Assembly (NCBI RefSeq): GCF_014495685.1
Contig: NZ_JACTVI010000014.1
Location: 1 to 64,000 of the forward strand
Direction of reading: 5' to 3'
Length of the DNA stretch: 64,000 nt
From: Streptomyces sp. TRM68367
GTDB lineage: Bacteria > Actinomycetota > Actinomycetes > Streptomycetales > Streptomycetaceae
Notes under the pieces: generated by a model
Told to the model about the DNA's origin: nothing
Seen by the model: the letters and a program-made list of their open reading frames with translations, nothing else
Databases searched by the model: none
In this document: piece after piece, positions 25,291 through 33,835 of the stretch
How positions within the stretch are numbered: position 1 is the first letter of the stretch
Layout of the letters: every line of letters starts with the position of its first letter
Position numbers and translations under genes: made by a program

Positions 25291-26343
25291 ATGACATCCC
25301 CGCAGCCCGCTGAAACCCGGACGCAAGGGCGCACTGCGCAGACCGCGACGCTTGCCGAGATCGCCCGAGAGGCCGGCGTGTCGGCACCGACTGTTTCGAA
25401 GGTCCTCAACGGCCGGGCCGACGTCGCCCCGGCCACCCGCGCCCGCGTCGAGGAGCTGCTGCGCGCCCACGGCTACCGGCGCCGCCGCGCCGAGGCGACC
25501 CGCTCCCCCCTGATCGACCTGGTCTTCCACGAACTGGAGAGCGCCTGGGCGATGGAGGTCATCCGGGGTGTGGAGAACGTGGCCCGGGACGCGGGCCTGA
25601 GCGTCGTGCTGTCCGAGAGCGCGGGGCGGCTCACGCCGGGGCGCACCTGGGCCGACCAGGTCGCCGCGCGCCGGCCGCACGGGGTGATCCTCGTGCTGTC
25701 CGGGCTCGACGAGTCCCAGCGGGCGCTGCTGACCAGCCGGTCCATCCCGTTCGTGGTGATGGACCCGGCCGGCGACCCGGGTGCCGACGTGCCGTCCATC
25801 GGCGCCACCAACTGGCAGGGCGGTCTCGCAGCCACCCGGCATCTGGTCGAGCTGGGGCACCGCAGGATCGGTGCGATCACGGGGCCGTCGCAGATGATGT
25901 GCAGCCGGGCGCGCATCGACGGCTACCGGGCCGCCCTGGAGACCGCCGGGCTGCCGGTCGACCCCGAGCTGGTCCGCACCGGCGACTTCCACCACGAGGC
26001 CGGCTACCGGCAGGGCCTCGCCCTGCTGCGCCGCGAGGAGCGGCCCACCGCGGTCTTCGCCGGCAACGACCTCCAGGCGCTCGGCTGCTACGAGGCCGCC
26101 CGCGAGGTGGGGCTGCGCATCCCCGGGGACGTGAGCGTGGTCGGCTTCGACGACCTGCCGGTGGCCCGCTGGGTGGGGCCGCCGCTGACGACCGTACGGC
26201 AGCCGCTGACGGAGATGGCCGAGGCCGCGGCCAAGCTGGTGCTCGACCTCGGGCGCGAGGAGGCTACGCCGGCCGCCACGCGGGTGGAGCTGGCGACCAG
26301 CCTGGTGGTGCGCAGCAGTACGGCGGCGCCGGCCAGGCCCTGA
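25291..26343 (+). CDS. LacI-family sugar-responsive repressor
   Basis: A 350-aa regulator. The N-terminal LacI helix-turn-helix and hinge (A-T-L-A-E-I-A-R-E-A-G-V-S-A-P-T-V-S-K-V, about 16-35) precedes a periplasmic-binding-protein-like effector domain (L-G-H-R-R-I-G-A-I-T-G-P, F-A-G-N-D-L-Q-A-L-G, V-V-G-F-D-D-L). It is divergent from the GH3 gene and 134 bp before a xylanase gene on the same strand, so it probably represses the GH3 enzyme and itself. The sugar is unknown; xylo- or cello-oligosaccharide is likely from context. Confidence 0.93.
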   Translation: MTSPQPAETRTQGRTAQTATLAEIAREAGVSAPTVSKVLNGRADVAPATRARVEELLRAHGYRRRRAEATRSPLIDLVFHELESAWAMEVIRGVENVARDAGLSVVLSESAGRLTPGRTWADQVAARRPHGVILVLSGLDESQRALLTSRSIPFVVMDPAGDPGADVPSIGATNWQGGLAATRHLVELGHRRIGAITGPSQMMCSRARIDGYRAALETAGLPVDPELVRTGDFHHEAGYRQGLALLRREERPTAVFAGNDLQALGCYEAAREVGLRIPGDVSVVGFDDLPVARWVGPPLTTVRQPLTEMAEAAAKLVLDLGREEATPAATRVELATSLVVRSSTAAPARP

Positions 26344-26453
26344 GGGGTGGTGGCGTCGGCCGCGTGCCAGGTGGCTCTGCGTGGCTGGAAGTTGCCGTGT
26401 TGACGGGTGAGGCGGGCCCCTTCACACTCCACCGAAGTCAATCGGTTGCACGG

Positions 26454-26466
26454 CCGAAACTTTCGG
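26454..26466 (+). promoter_or_regulatory. CGAAACTTTCG xylanase operator
   Basis: CCGAAACTTTCGG is a perfect 13-bp palindrome ending 11 bp before the xylanase ATG and touching its ribosome binding site (GGAGGAG). The CGAAACTTTCG core is a known repression element of Streptomyces xylanase genes, linked to ROK-family XlnR/BxlR-type repressors. A protein bound here would block transcript elongation or initiation. Confidence 0.8.
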
Positions 26467-26477
26467 AGGAGCCCGCA

Positions 26478-27839
26478 ATGAGAACCTCCAGATCCTCTGT
26501 ACGGTCACGTCTCACCGCCCTGTTCGCCGGAGCCGCCACCCTCGGCGCCCTGCTCGCCGCGGGTACGGCCACCGCCCACGCCGCCGGCCCGCCGCTGCGC
26601 GACCTCGCCGAGGCCAAGGGCAAGGTCATGGGCACGGCGGTCACCGGATCCAAACTCACTGGCACCTACGGCGAGATCGCGGGCCGCGAGTTCAACTGGC
26701 TCACCCCCGGCAACGCGATGAAGTGGGGCTCGGTCGAGCCGGCCCGCGGCAGCTTCAACTGGGCGGAGGCCGACCAGATCGTCGACTTCGCCGAGGCGCA
26801 CGGCCAGGAGGTGCGCGGCCACACCCTCGTCTGGCACAGCCAGAACCCGGGCTGGCTGGACAACGGCAACTGGACGCCGGCCGAACTGGGCCGGCTGATG
26901 GACGACCACATCGCCCTCGAAGTCGGCCGCTACAAGGGCCGGGTGGCCGCCTGGGACGTGGTCAACGAGCCCTTCAACGAGGACGGCACCTACCGCCAGA
27001 CCCTCTGGTACAACGGCCTCGGCACCGACTACATCGCCCGCGCCCTGACCGCCGCCCGCGCCGCCGACCCGGCCGCCGAGCTGTACATCAACGACTACAA
27101 CGTCGAGGGCGTCAACGCGAAGAGCACGGCTCTCTACAACCTGGTCAAGTCCCTGAAGGAGCGCGGCGTCCCCATCGACGGCGTCGGTCTCCAGGCGCAC
27201 CTGATCGTCGGTCAGTACCCGTCGACCATGCAGCAGAACATCCAGCGCTTCGCCGACCTGGGCATCGACGTGGCGATCACCGAGCTTGACATCCGGATGC
27301 AGCTGCCGGCGACCCAGGCCAAGCTGACCCAGCAGGCCGCCGACTACAAGGCGGTCATGAACGCCTGCCTCGCCGTGTCCCGCTGCACCGGCGTCACCGT
27401 CTGGGGGTTCACCGACTCCGATTCCTGGATCCCTGGCACCTTCCCGGGGCAGGGCGCGGCGACGCCGTACGACGAGAACTACAACCCGAAACCGGCCTAC
27501 CACGCGATCGCCCAGGCGCTCGGTGGCGGTACCGGTCAGCCCACCGAGGGGTGCACGGCGACGTACAGCGTCGGCAGCCAGTGGAACACCGGCTTAACCG
27601 GGCAGGTGCGGATCGCCTGCGCCGGGGCCTCGCTGTCGTCCTGGAAGGCGGACTGGACATTCGGTGCGGGGCAGCGGATCACGCAGGCGTGGAACGCGAC
27701 GTGCACGCAGTCGGGGACGACGGTGAGTTGCACGAACGCGGCGTGGAACGGGTCGGTGCCGGACGGCGGTTCGGTGACGTTCGGCTTCAACGCCTGGTGG
27801 AACGGGAGCAATCCGGTGCCCACGGTGACTCTGGGGTGA
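26478..27839 (+). CDS. Secreted GH10 endo-1,4-beta-xylanase with CBM2 domain
   Basis: A 453-aa secreted enzyme that cuts the xylan backbone. Signal peptide about 1-36. The GH10 barrel (about 37-345) has the acid/base Glu164 in D-V-V-N-E-P-F and the nucleophile Glu269 in I-T-E-L-D-I-R. A short G-G-G-T-G-Q-P-T-E-G linker leads to a C-terminal cellulose/xylan-binding CBM2 (about 352-453; C-T-A-T-Y-S-V-G-S-Q-W-N-T-G). Codon 373 (27594-27596) is TTA, the rare leucine codon read by the developmental tRNA bldA. The start has GGAGGAG 7 bp upstream; the open frame extends far upstream through lacI without support. Confidence 0.95.
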   Translation: MRTSRSSVRSRLTALFAGAATLGALLAAGTATAHAAGPPLRDLAEAKGKVMGTAVTGSKLTGTYGEIAGREFNWLTPGNAMKWGSVEPARGSFNWAEADQIVDFAEAHGQEVRGHTLVWHSQNPGWLDNGNWTPAELGRLMDDHIALEVGRYKGRVAAWDVVNEPFNEDGTYRQTLWYNGLGTDYIARALTAARAADPAAELYINDYNVEGVNAKSTALYNLVKSLKERGVPIDGVGLQAHLIVGQYPSTMQQNIQRFADLGIDVAITELDIRMQLPATQAKLTQQAADYKAVMNACLAVSRCTGVTVWGFTDSDSWIPGTFPGQGAATPYDENYNPKPAYHAIAQALGGGTGQPTEGCTATYSVGSQWNTGLTGQVRIACAGASLSSWKADWTFGAGQRITQAWNATCTQSGTTVSCTNAAWNGSVPDGGSVTFGFNAWWNGSNPVPTVTLG

Positions 27840-27924
27840 GCCGGGGCGGCGGAATCTGAGAATCCCCGAAGAAAACTGTCCTGACGTCGCCGCTCGTAAC
27901 AATTCGGACTTACGTTCCTGTCTT

Positions 27925-28980
27925 GTGACGGGACACGACGGGAACGGCGGGCACGAGGCGACCGGGGACGAGGGCAGACGAGCGGGCCGGCGGCCGAGGT
28001 TCCTGACGGCCGCCGGCCTCACCCTGGCGTGCGTACTGGTGCTGGGTGCCGGGGCGGCCGGCTGGGCCTACTGGCAGCTCAACGGCAACATCAAGAGCGT
28101 CGACATCAACAGCGCGCTCGGCGACAACCGACCGGCCCGGCCGGCGCCGTCGCCCACGGCCGCCGATGCGCAGCCGACCGACGCCCTGAACATCCTGGTC
28201 CTGGGCTCGGACTCGCGCAGCGGCGCGGAGAACCAGGAGCTGGGCGGCGGGGACAGCAGCGGTGCGCGGTCCGACACGGCGATGGTCGTGCACGTGGAGC
28301 CCGGCCGGGAGCGCGCCACCGTGGTCAGCATCCCGCGCGACACGCTGGTCACGCGCCCGTCCTGCCCGCGGCCGTCCGGGGGGTCGACGCGGGTGGCGTA
28401 CAACGCGATGTTCAACAACGCGTACGCGGTGGGCGGGCCCGTGTGCGCGGTGAAGACGGTCGAGACACTCACCGGCCTCCGCATGGACCACTACATGGAG
28501 ATCGACTTCTCCGGCTTCGCCAAGCTGGTGGACGCGCTCGGCGGGGTCACCGTCAGCACGGCGCAGGACATCGACGATGACAAGAGCCATCTGCGCCTGG
28601 AGGCGGGCACCCACCATCTGAACGGCACGCAGGCACTGGGCCTGGCCCGCACCCGGTACGGCATCGGCGGCGGCAGCGATCTCGCCCGCATAGGTCTGCA
28701 ACAGCAGCTGGTGAAGGCACTGCTGACCCAGATCTCCGCGACCGACCTGCTCACCGACCCGGCCCGGCTGTACCGGGTGGCGGACGCGGTGACCGGCAGC
28801 CTCACGACCGACACCGGGCTGGACTCCCTGCCCGAGCTGAGCCTCGGCCAGAGCCTGCGGGGGCTGTCGGCGGAGGCGGTGCGGACGGTGACGATGCCGG
28901 TGGCGCAGGCGCCGTGGGATCGGAACCGGGTGGTGGTCCGGGAGGGGGAGGCGCGGGAGTTGTGGGAGTCGTTGCGGTGA
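27925..28980 (+). CDS. LytR-CpsA-Psr (LCP) family cell-wall glycopolymer ligase
   Basis: A 351-aa membrane-anchored enzyme of the family that attaches teichoic-acid-like polymers to peptidoglycan. A cytoplasmic tail with basic residues precedes one membrane helix (about 31-52). The LCP domain has L-N-I-L-V-L-G-S-D-S-R, the catalytic aspartate/arginine stretch R-S-D-T-A-M-V-V and S-I-P-R-D-T-L-V, and A-L-G-L-A-R-T-R. GTG 27925 was chosen; no upstream alternative is better. The preceding 85 bp, after the xylanase, holds the promoter region. Confidence 0.92.
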   Translation: MTGHDGNGGHEATGDEGRRAGRRPRFLTAAGLTLACVLVLGAGAAGWAYWQLNGNIKSVDINSALGDNRPARPAPSPTAADAQPTDALNILVLGSDSRSGAENQELGGGDSSGARSDTAMVVHVEPGRERATVVSIPRDTLVTRPSCPRPSGGSTRVAYNAMFNNAYAVGGPVCAVKTVETLTGLRMDHYMEIDFSGFAKLVDALGGVTVSTAQDIDDDKSHLRLEAGTHHLNGTQALGLARTRYGIGGGSDLARIGLQQQLVKALLTQISATDLLTDPARLYRVADAVTGSLTTDTGLDSLPELSLGQSLRGLSAEAVRTVTMPVAQAPWDRNRVVVREGEARELWESLR

Positions 28981-29024
28981 GGTGGTGAGGGGGTGCCTGC
29001 GGGGTGTTGTGGTGGGTACGGCGG

Positions 29025-29552
29025 TCAGGACGGCGCGTGCTTCGCCGTGTACTCGGCGAACGGCTCGATGCCGACCTCGGCGCGCAGCTCGTCCACCCGG
29101 CCGGGCTCCCGGCAGGGCCACGGCACCGGCTGTCCGTCGCGCACGCCGGCGATCTGCGTGCCGTAGATCTGCTCGCGGCCCTCGTTGACGAGCGTGCGGT
29201 CGCGCAGGAAGGCCAGGTCGCGTGCGCTCGCCCGGCCGTCGGCCACCGCCTGTTCCAGCAGCCGCAGCGCACGTCGCTGCACGCCGAGCTGGCGGTCCGC
29301 GTGCTGGGCGATCAGCCAGGCCGCGCGGGCGGCGTCCGGGCCGACCAGGTCGGCGGCCGGCCAGCAGTACGTGTCCATGATCTCGTCGAGCCGGTCACCG
29401 TGCCGCGCGGTCAGCCGCCGCCAGGCGAGCTGGTCGGCCGGGTCGTCACTGGTGCCGTGGCGCACGGCCGCCGCGTGATCGGCCTCGGCCATGGCGGTGA
29501 GTTCGGCGGACAGGGCGGACAGGGCTGGGGGTTCGAGGGGGTCGTGGGTCAT
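29025..29552 (-). CDS. DUF6624-like cytoplasmic protein
   Basis: A 175-aa protein, helical and without signal or membrane segments. The pattern W-R-R-L-T-A-R-H-G-D-R-L-D-E-I, G-P-D-A-A-R-A-A-W-L-I-A-Q-H-A-D, L-A-F-L-R-D-R-T-L-V-N-E-G-R-E-Q-I-Y-G-T-Q matches DUF6624 as I remember it. The ATG at 29552 fits an AGGG site 8 bp away; an ATG two codons earlier (29558) is possible. Function unknown. Confidence 0.75.
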   Translation of the reverse strand: MTHDPLEPPALSALSAELTAMAEADHAAAVRHGTSDDPADQLAWRRLTARHGDRLDEIMDTYCWPAADLVGPDAARAAWLIAQHADRQLGVQRRALRLLEQAVADGRASARDLAFLRDRTLVNEGREQIYGTQIAGVRDGQPVPWPCREPGRVDELRAEVGIEPFAEYTAKHAPS

Positions 29553-29944
29553 GGCCATCACCCTAGGCCGCATACGGGACACAAAGATCATTCCGGAGGC
29601 TGGTGACATCGGGCCCCGGCCTGGGTCAGAATTGATCCAACCCGCTGAGAACCAGGGCCTGTTGCGAAAGTGACGTCGTCGCCCGAAGCGCGGCAGGCGC
29701 CACTTTCGCGTCGGCTGGCGTGCGTCATGCTGGTACTCGCGGTCGTACGGCGGGCTGTTCCCGCGGATGAGCTGCGTGCCGCCGGGCCGGTGGGTGACCG
29801 GCGCCCGGGGGTCCTCACCTGCGGAAACACCGACCGGAGAAAAACTTCGAAGAATTCCGGCGAGCATGTCGATCCGGCGGTCTCCCGATCGACGCAGGGG
29901 TGAGAGGCCGGGAAGCACCCGGTCACCGATCCCCAGGAGTCACC
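29553..29944. other. 392-bp gap: inverted repeat and no clear gene
   Basis: GCGAAAGTG (29664-29672) pairs with CACTTTCGC (29701-29709), a 9-bp inverted repeat over a 28-bp loop, perhaps an attenuator or operator. A 77-codon plus-strand frame inside the gap (29670-29903) has no good start site and poor codon bias, so it is not called. The segment before 29945 is likely the promoter of the DGPF/ECF42 pair. Confidence 0.4.
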
Positions 29945-30301
29945 ATGCCGCGCTTTCTCACCATGATCCGCATCGACGAGAAGAACGCCCCCGCCGAGGG
30001 CCCGAGCCCGGAGCTCCAGGAGCGCATGGGCAAGCTGCTGGAGGAGATCACCAAGGCCGGGGTCATGCTCGACACGGCCGGACTGCACCCGACCGCGGAG
30101 GGCAGCCGGGTGCACTGGGAGGGCGGGAAGCTGTCCGTCACCGACGGGCCGTTCACCGAGTCCAAGGAGGTCATCGGCGGCTACTCGATCTCGCAGTGCA
30201 AGGACAAGGCCGAGGCGATCGAGTGGACCAAGCGGTTCCTGTCGCTGCACGAGGACTACTGGACGATCACGGCCGAGGTGCGGGAGATCGCCGAGGGCTG
30301 A
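29945..30301 (+). CDS. DGPF-domain (YCII-related) protein
   Basis: A 118-aa dimeric alpha/beta-barrel-type protein with the namesake D-G-P-F-T-E-S-K-E-V-I-G-G-Y motif (about 69-82). The ATG has CAGGAG 7 bp upstream. It lies 46 bp before an ECF42-type sigma factor. DGPF genes are the hallmark partners and targets of that sigma group in actinobacteria. Its biochemical role is not known. Confidence 0.9.
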   Translation: MPRFLTMIRIDEKNAPAEGPSPELQERMGKLLEEITKAGVMLDTAGLHPTAEGSRVHWEGGKLSVTDGPFTESKEVIGGYSISQCKDKAEAIEWTKRFLSLHEDYWTITAEVREIAEG

Positions 30302-30347
30302 GCGGTTTCCTTGGCCTGTCCCCTCTGAGGGTGTCTGATGGTGGGCT

Positions 30348-31613
30348 GTGACCCCGCAGCCCACCGCAGGCCCCGACCCGCGTACCGCTGTCGAGACCGT
30401 CTTCCGCATGGAGGCCCCGCGGATCATCGCGGGCGTCGCCCGCATCGTCCGTGACGTCGGTATCGCCGAGGAACTCGCGCAGGACGCTCTGGTCGCCGCG
30501 CTGGAGCAGTGGCCGCGGGACGGCGTGCCCGGAAACCCGGGCGCCTGGCTCATGGCCACCGCCCGCCGCCGCGCCGTCGACCTGATCCGGCGCCGCGAGA
30601 ACTACTCCCGCAAGCTCCAGGAGATCGGCCGGGACCTGTCTGCGGTGGCGGAGCCGGAGGAGCCCGCCGACCCCGACGGCATCGACGACGACCTGCTCCG
30701 CCTGGTCTTCACCGCCTGCCACCCGGTCCTGTCCGCCGAGGCCCGCATCGCCCTCACCCTGCGCCTGCTCGGCGGTCTGACCACCGCCGAGATCGCCCGC
30801 GCCTTCCTGGTGCCGGAACCGACGGTCGCGCAGCGGATCGTGCGGGCGAAACGGACGCTGGCGACGAAGAACGTCGCCTTCGAGGTGCCGTACGGACCCG
30901 ACCGCGAGGCCCGCCTCGGGTCGGTTCTCGACGTCATCTACCTGATCTTCAACGAGGGATACGCCGCCACCACAGGCGACGACTGGCTGCGTCCGGCGCT
31001 GTGCGAGGACGCGCTGCGGCTGGCCCGCGTGCTGTCCGGCCTGATGCCGAAGGAGCCCGAGGTGCACGGCCTGACCGCGCTTCTCGAACTCCAGGCGTCC
31101 CGCGCCGTCGCCCGCACGGGCCCGCACGGCGAACCGGTCCTCCTCAGGGACCAGAACCGCGGCCGCTGGAACCGCATGCTCATCGCCCGCGGCATCGCCG
31201 CCCTTGGCCGCGCCGAGGCCACGGCCTGCGGTGCTCCCGGCCCGTACACCCTCCAGGCCGCGATCGCCGCCTGCCACGCGCACGCGTACTCCTACGACGA
31301 GACCGACTGGGGCCGGATCGCGACGCTGTACGGCCTGCTCGCGGCCCGCGCCCCTTCGCCGGTCGTGGAGCTGAACCGCGCGGTGGCCGTCTCCATGGTG
31401 GACGGACCCGAACCGGCCCTGGAGATCGTCGACGCCCTCGCCGCCGAGCCCGCTCTCGCCGACTACCACCTGCTGCCCAGCGTGCGGGGCGATCTGCTGG
31501 CCCGGCTGGGGCGTACGGCGCAGGCGCGGGCGGAGTTCGAACGCGCGGCCTCGCTCGCGCGGAACGAACGCGAGCGGGAGCTGCTGCTGCGCCGGGCGGC
31601 GGAAGCCACCTGA
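30348..31613 (+). CDS. ECF42-type RNA polymerase sigma factor with C-terminal TPR region
   Basis: A 421-aa sigma factor. Region 2 (about 9-75, E-T-V-F-R-M-E-A-P-R-I-I ... A-R-R-R-A-V-D-L-I-R-R) and region 4 (about 115-170, L-R-L-L-G-G-L-T-T-A-E-I-A-R-A-F-L-V) are followed by a roughly 230-residue helical extension (L-A-R-V-L-S-G-L-M-P-K-E-P-E-V-H-G-L ... E-R-A-A-S-L-A-R-N-E-R-E-R) typical of ECF42. That group lacks an anti-sigma and is thought to be regulated through its extension. GTG start. It is co-oriented with the DGPF gene. Confidence 0.92.
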   Translation: MTPQPTAGPDPRTAVETVFRMEAPRIIAGVARIVRDVGIAEELAQDALVAALEQWPRDGVPGNPGAWLMATARRRAVDLIRRRENYSRKLQEIGRDLSAVAEPEEPADPDGIDDDLLRLVFTACHPVLSAEARIALTLRLLGGLTTAEIARAFLVPEPTVAQRIVRAKRTLATKNVAFEVPYGPDREARLGSVLDVIYLIFNEGYAATTGDDWLRPALCEDALRLARVLSGLMPKEPEVHGLTALLELQASRAVARTGPHGEPVLLRDQNRGRWNRMLIARGIAALGRAEATACGAPGPYTLQAAIAACHAHAYSYDETDWGRIATLYGLLAARAPSPVVELNRAVAVSMVDGPEPALEIVDALAAEPALADYHLLPSVRGDLLARLGRTAQARAEFERAASLARNERERELLLRRAAEAT

Positions 31614-31642
31614 GCCGACCCGGGTGCGTCAGACCGGGTGCA

Positions 31643-32824
31643 TCAGACCGGGTGCCCGATGAGCATCGTCGGTGCCCCCGCCACTCGGGTGAGGAAGACC
31701 GTCGCGGAGTGAGGGCCCTGCGGCTTGCCGTGCGGCTTGGGCAGGACCTTCCGCCGCAGCTCTTCCGGCTCGACCGCCGAGCCCCGCTTCTTCACGGTCA
31801 GGGTGCCGACCTCCCGCTCCCGCAGCAGCGCCTTCAGCTTCTTGACGTTGAACGGGAGGTGATCGGTGATCTCGTACGCGGTCGCGTACGGCGTCGGCCG
31901 CAGCGCGTCCCCCGTGATGTACGCGATGGTCGCGTCGAGCAGCCCGCCGCCGACCTGCTCGGCCACCTCGGCGACGAGATGGGCGCGGATGACGGCGCCG
32001 TCGGGCTCGTACAGGTAGCGGCCGGGCGGGCGCACCCGCGGGTCGGGGAGGCGGCGGGAGAGCAGGGTGTGCGGGCCGGGCAGCAGGGTCGCGCGGACGG
32101 CGCCCGGCTCGGTGCCGAACCACAGCACCGCCTCCTTCACATCCCCGCCGTCCGAGATCCACTCGGCCTCGGCGTCAGCGGGCACCGTCTCGTGCGGGAT
32201 GCCGGGCGCGATCTTGAGGGCGGCGGCGCGGCGTGCCGTACGAGCGGCCTCGACCGCCCAGGACAGGGGCGGCGAGTAGGCCTCCGGGTCGAAGATCCGG
32301 CCCCGCCCGCCGCGCCGTGCCGGGTCGACGAAGACGGCGTCGTAGCCGGCGGTGTCGATCTGGGTGACGTCCGCCTCCCGCACCTCGATCAGACCGGCGA
32401 GATCCAGCGCGTCGGCGTTCGCGCAGGCCACCGCGGCGGTCTGCGGGTCCCGGTCCACGGCGAGGACCCGGATCCCGGCCCGCGCCAGCGCGATCGCGTC
32501 CCCGCCGATGCCGCAGCACAGGTCGGCGACGGAGGCGACGCCGAGGTCCCTCATCCGCCGCGCGCGGTAGGCGGCGACGCTCGCCCGCGTCGACTGCTCG
32601 ACGCCGTTCGGCGTGAAGAACATCCGCTCCGCGTCCGCCGCCCCGAACTTGGCCGCCGCCCGCTGCCGCAGCCGCGCCTGGCCGAGGGCCGCCGACACCA
32701 CCTCGGCGGGGTGCTCGCGGCGCAGCCGGGTGGCGACGGCGAGTTCCCGCGTGGGGTCGGTGCCGCGCACCTCGTCGAGCAGGGCGCGGCCTTCGGGGGT
32801 GAGGAGGAGGTCGAGGTCGTTCAC
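31643..32824 (-). CDS. THUMP-like class I SAM methyltransferase
   Basis: A 393-aa cytosolic protein. The SAM site is V-A-D-L-C-C-G-I-G-G-D-A-I-A-L-A, followed by the acidic A-V-D-R-D-P and the F-V-D-P-A-R-R-G-G-R catalytic-site motif. A C-terminal THUMP-like part (L-P-F-N-V-K-K-L-K-A-L-L-R-E-R) suggests an RNA target. Length fits the actinobacterial family. The GTG at 32824 was chosen; the frame runs further upstream into the neighbouring gene without family similarity. It is convergent with the ECF42 gene, 29 bp away. Confidence 0.88.
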   Translation of the reverse strand: MNDLDLLLTPEGRALLDEVRGTDPTRELAVATRLRREHPAEVVSAALGQARLRQRAAAKFGAADAERMFFTPNGVEQSTRASVAAYRARRMRDLGVASVADLCCGIGGDAIALARAGIRVLAVDRDPQTAAVACANADALDLAGLIEVREADVTQIDTAGYDAVFVDPARRGGRGRIFDPEAYSPPLSWAVEAARTARRAAALKIAPGIPHETVPADAEAEWISDGGDVKEAVLWFGTEPGAVRATLLPGPHTLLSRRLPDPRVRPPGRYLYEPDGAVIRAHLVAEVAEQVGGGLLDATIAYITGDALRPTPYATAYEITDHLPFNVKKLKALLREREVGTLTVKKRGSAVEPEELRRKVLPKPHGKPQGPHSATVFLTRVAGAPTMLIGHPV

Positions 32825-32914
32825 GGGGTCATTGTGGGCCAGTCGGTGGATGGCGCGCCTGGGGTGGCGGTGTCGGACCGGATGCGGGGCCGTGTCCTGC
32901 GAGGATCCGGCGCC

Positions 32915-33835
32915 ATGGGATTCGTGGGACAAAATGACAAAAGCCGGGCTCTTCGGGTGAAGGGATTCTGTGGCGGTCTTGCCGTCGCCGCCCTCGCCGC
33001 CGGCTGCGCCCAGGGCGACGCCTCCGGCGTACGCCCGGCCGCCGGTCAGCAGAACCTCAAGGCGCCCGCTGCCCGCGCGCTCGACGCGTACGCCGCGAGA
33101 CTGCGCGCGGCGCACGCCGCACGGGTTGCCGCCGCCAAGCGCTGGGACCTGAAGCGCGTGCCGCTGACGGCCCCGCCGCCGCCCGCCAGGAAACCGCGGA
33201 TCAAGACCCGCAAGGGCTTCGAGGTGGACGGCCACCGGGAACGCAACCTCCCGCCGGTCTTCACCACCGTCCCCACCCGCGACAAGGTCGTCTTCCTCAC
33301 CATCGACGACGGCGCCGAGAAGGACCCGGCGTTCCTGCGCATGATGAGCGAGCTGAAGATCCCCTACACGGCCTTCCTCAGCAACTACCTGATCAAGGAG
33401 GACTACGGCTACTTCGAGAAGATGCAGGACAGGGGAGCCGGCCTGAACAACCACACCCTCCACCACCCCTACCTGCCCGCCCTGTCGTACGCCCGCCAGA
33501 AGCGCGAGATCTGCGGCATGCAGAACGTCATCGAGCGGCGCTACGGCAAGCGCCCGGTGCTGTTCCGGCCGCCCTTCGGCAACTACGACCGGGACACCCT
33601 CATCGCCGCCAAGTCCTGCGGTATCCGGTACGCGCCCCTGTGGAACGAGGAGGTCTTCGCCGACCGCTGGGAGTACCGCGAGTGGGACCGCGAGCTGCGC
33701 CCCGGCGACATCGTCCTCAGTCACTTCCGGGGCCGGGACGCCTGGAAGGGCACGATGCCCGACATGATCCGCCGCTTCCTGGACAAGGTCACGGCCGAGG
33801 GGTACGCGGTGGCCCGGCTGGAGGACTACCTGTGA
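32915..33835 (+). CDS. Polysaccharide deacetylase (NodB) lipoprotein
   Basis: A 306-aa lipoprotein. The lipobox L-A-A-G-C places the lipidated Cys at residue 31. The NodB domain has motif 1 T-I-D-D-G-A-E (canonical T-F-D-D-G-P), metal histidines in N-H-T-L-H-H, R-P-P-F-G-N-Y-D, and the motif-5 histidine in D-I-V-L-S-H-F-R. It should remove acetyl groups from a wall or surface glycan outside the membrane. ATG 32915 has GAGGA 9 bp upstream; GTG 32957 would give a shorter signal peptide. The next gene, a paralogue, overlaps by GTGA. Confidence 0.88.
   Translation: MGFVGQNDKSRALRVKGFCGGLAVAALAAGCAQGDASGVRPAAGQQNLKAPAARALDAYAARLRAAHAARVAAAKRWDLKRVPLTAPPPPARKPRIKTRKGFEVDGHRERNLPPVFTTVPTRDKVVFLTIDDGAEKDPAFLRMMSELKIPYTAFLSNYLIKEDYGYFEKMQDRGAGLNNHTLHHPYLPALSYARQKREICGMQNVIERRYGKRPVLFRPPFGNYDRDTLIAAKSCGIRYAPLWNEEVFADRWEYREWDRELRPGDIVLSHFRGRDAWKGTMPDMIRRFLDKVTAEGYAVARLEDYL

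Noticed and set aside
23009..25294. A 761-codon plus-strand open frame opposite the GH3 gene
   Set aside because: It is the antisense shadow of a well-conserved GH3 enzyme; the translation is Arg/Gly/Val-rich without domains, common in high-GC DNA.
29670..29903. A 77-codon plus-strand frame in the gap before the DGPF gene
   Set aside because: No ribosome binding site, poor codon bias and no recognisable fold.
30509..33835. A 1108-codon plus-strand open frame
   Set aside because: Only its last part is real (NodB lipoprotein from 32915). The earlier part is out of frame with the sigma factor gene and antisense to the methyltransferase gene.
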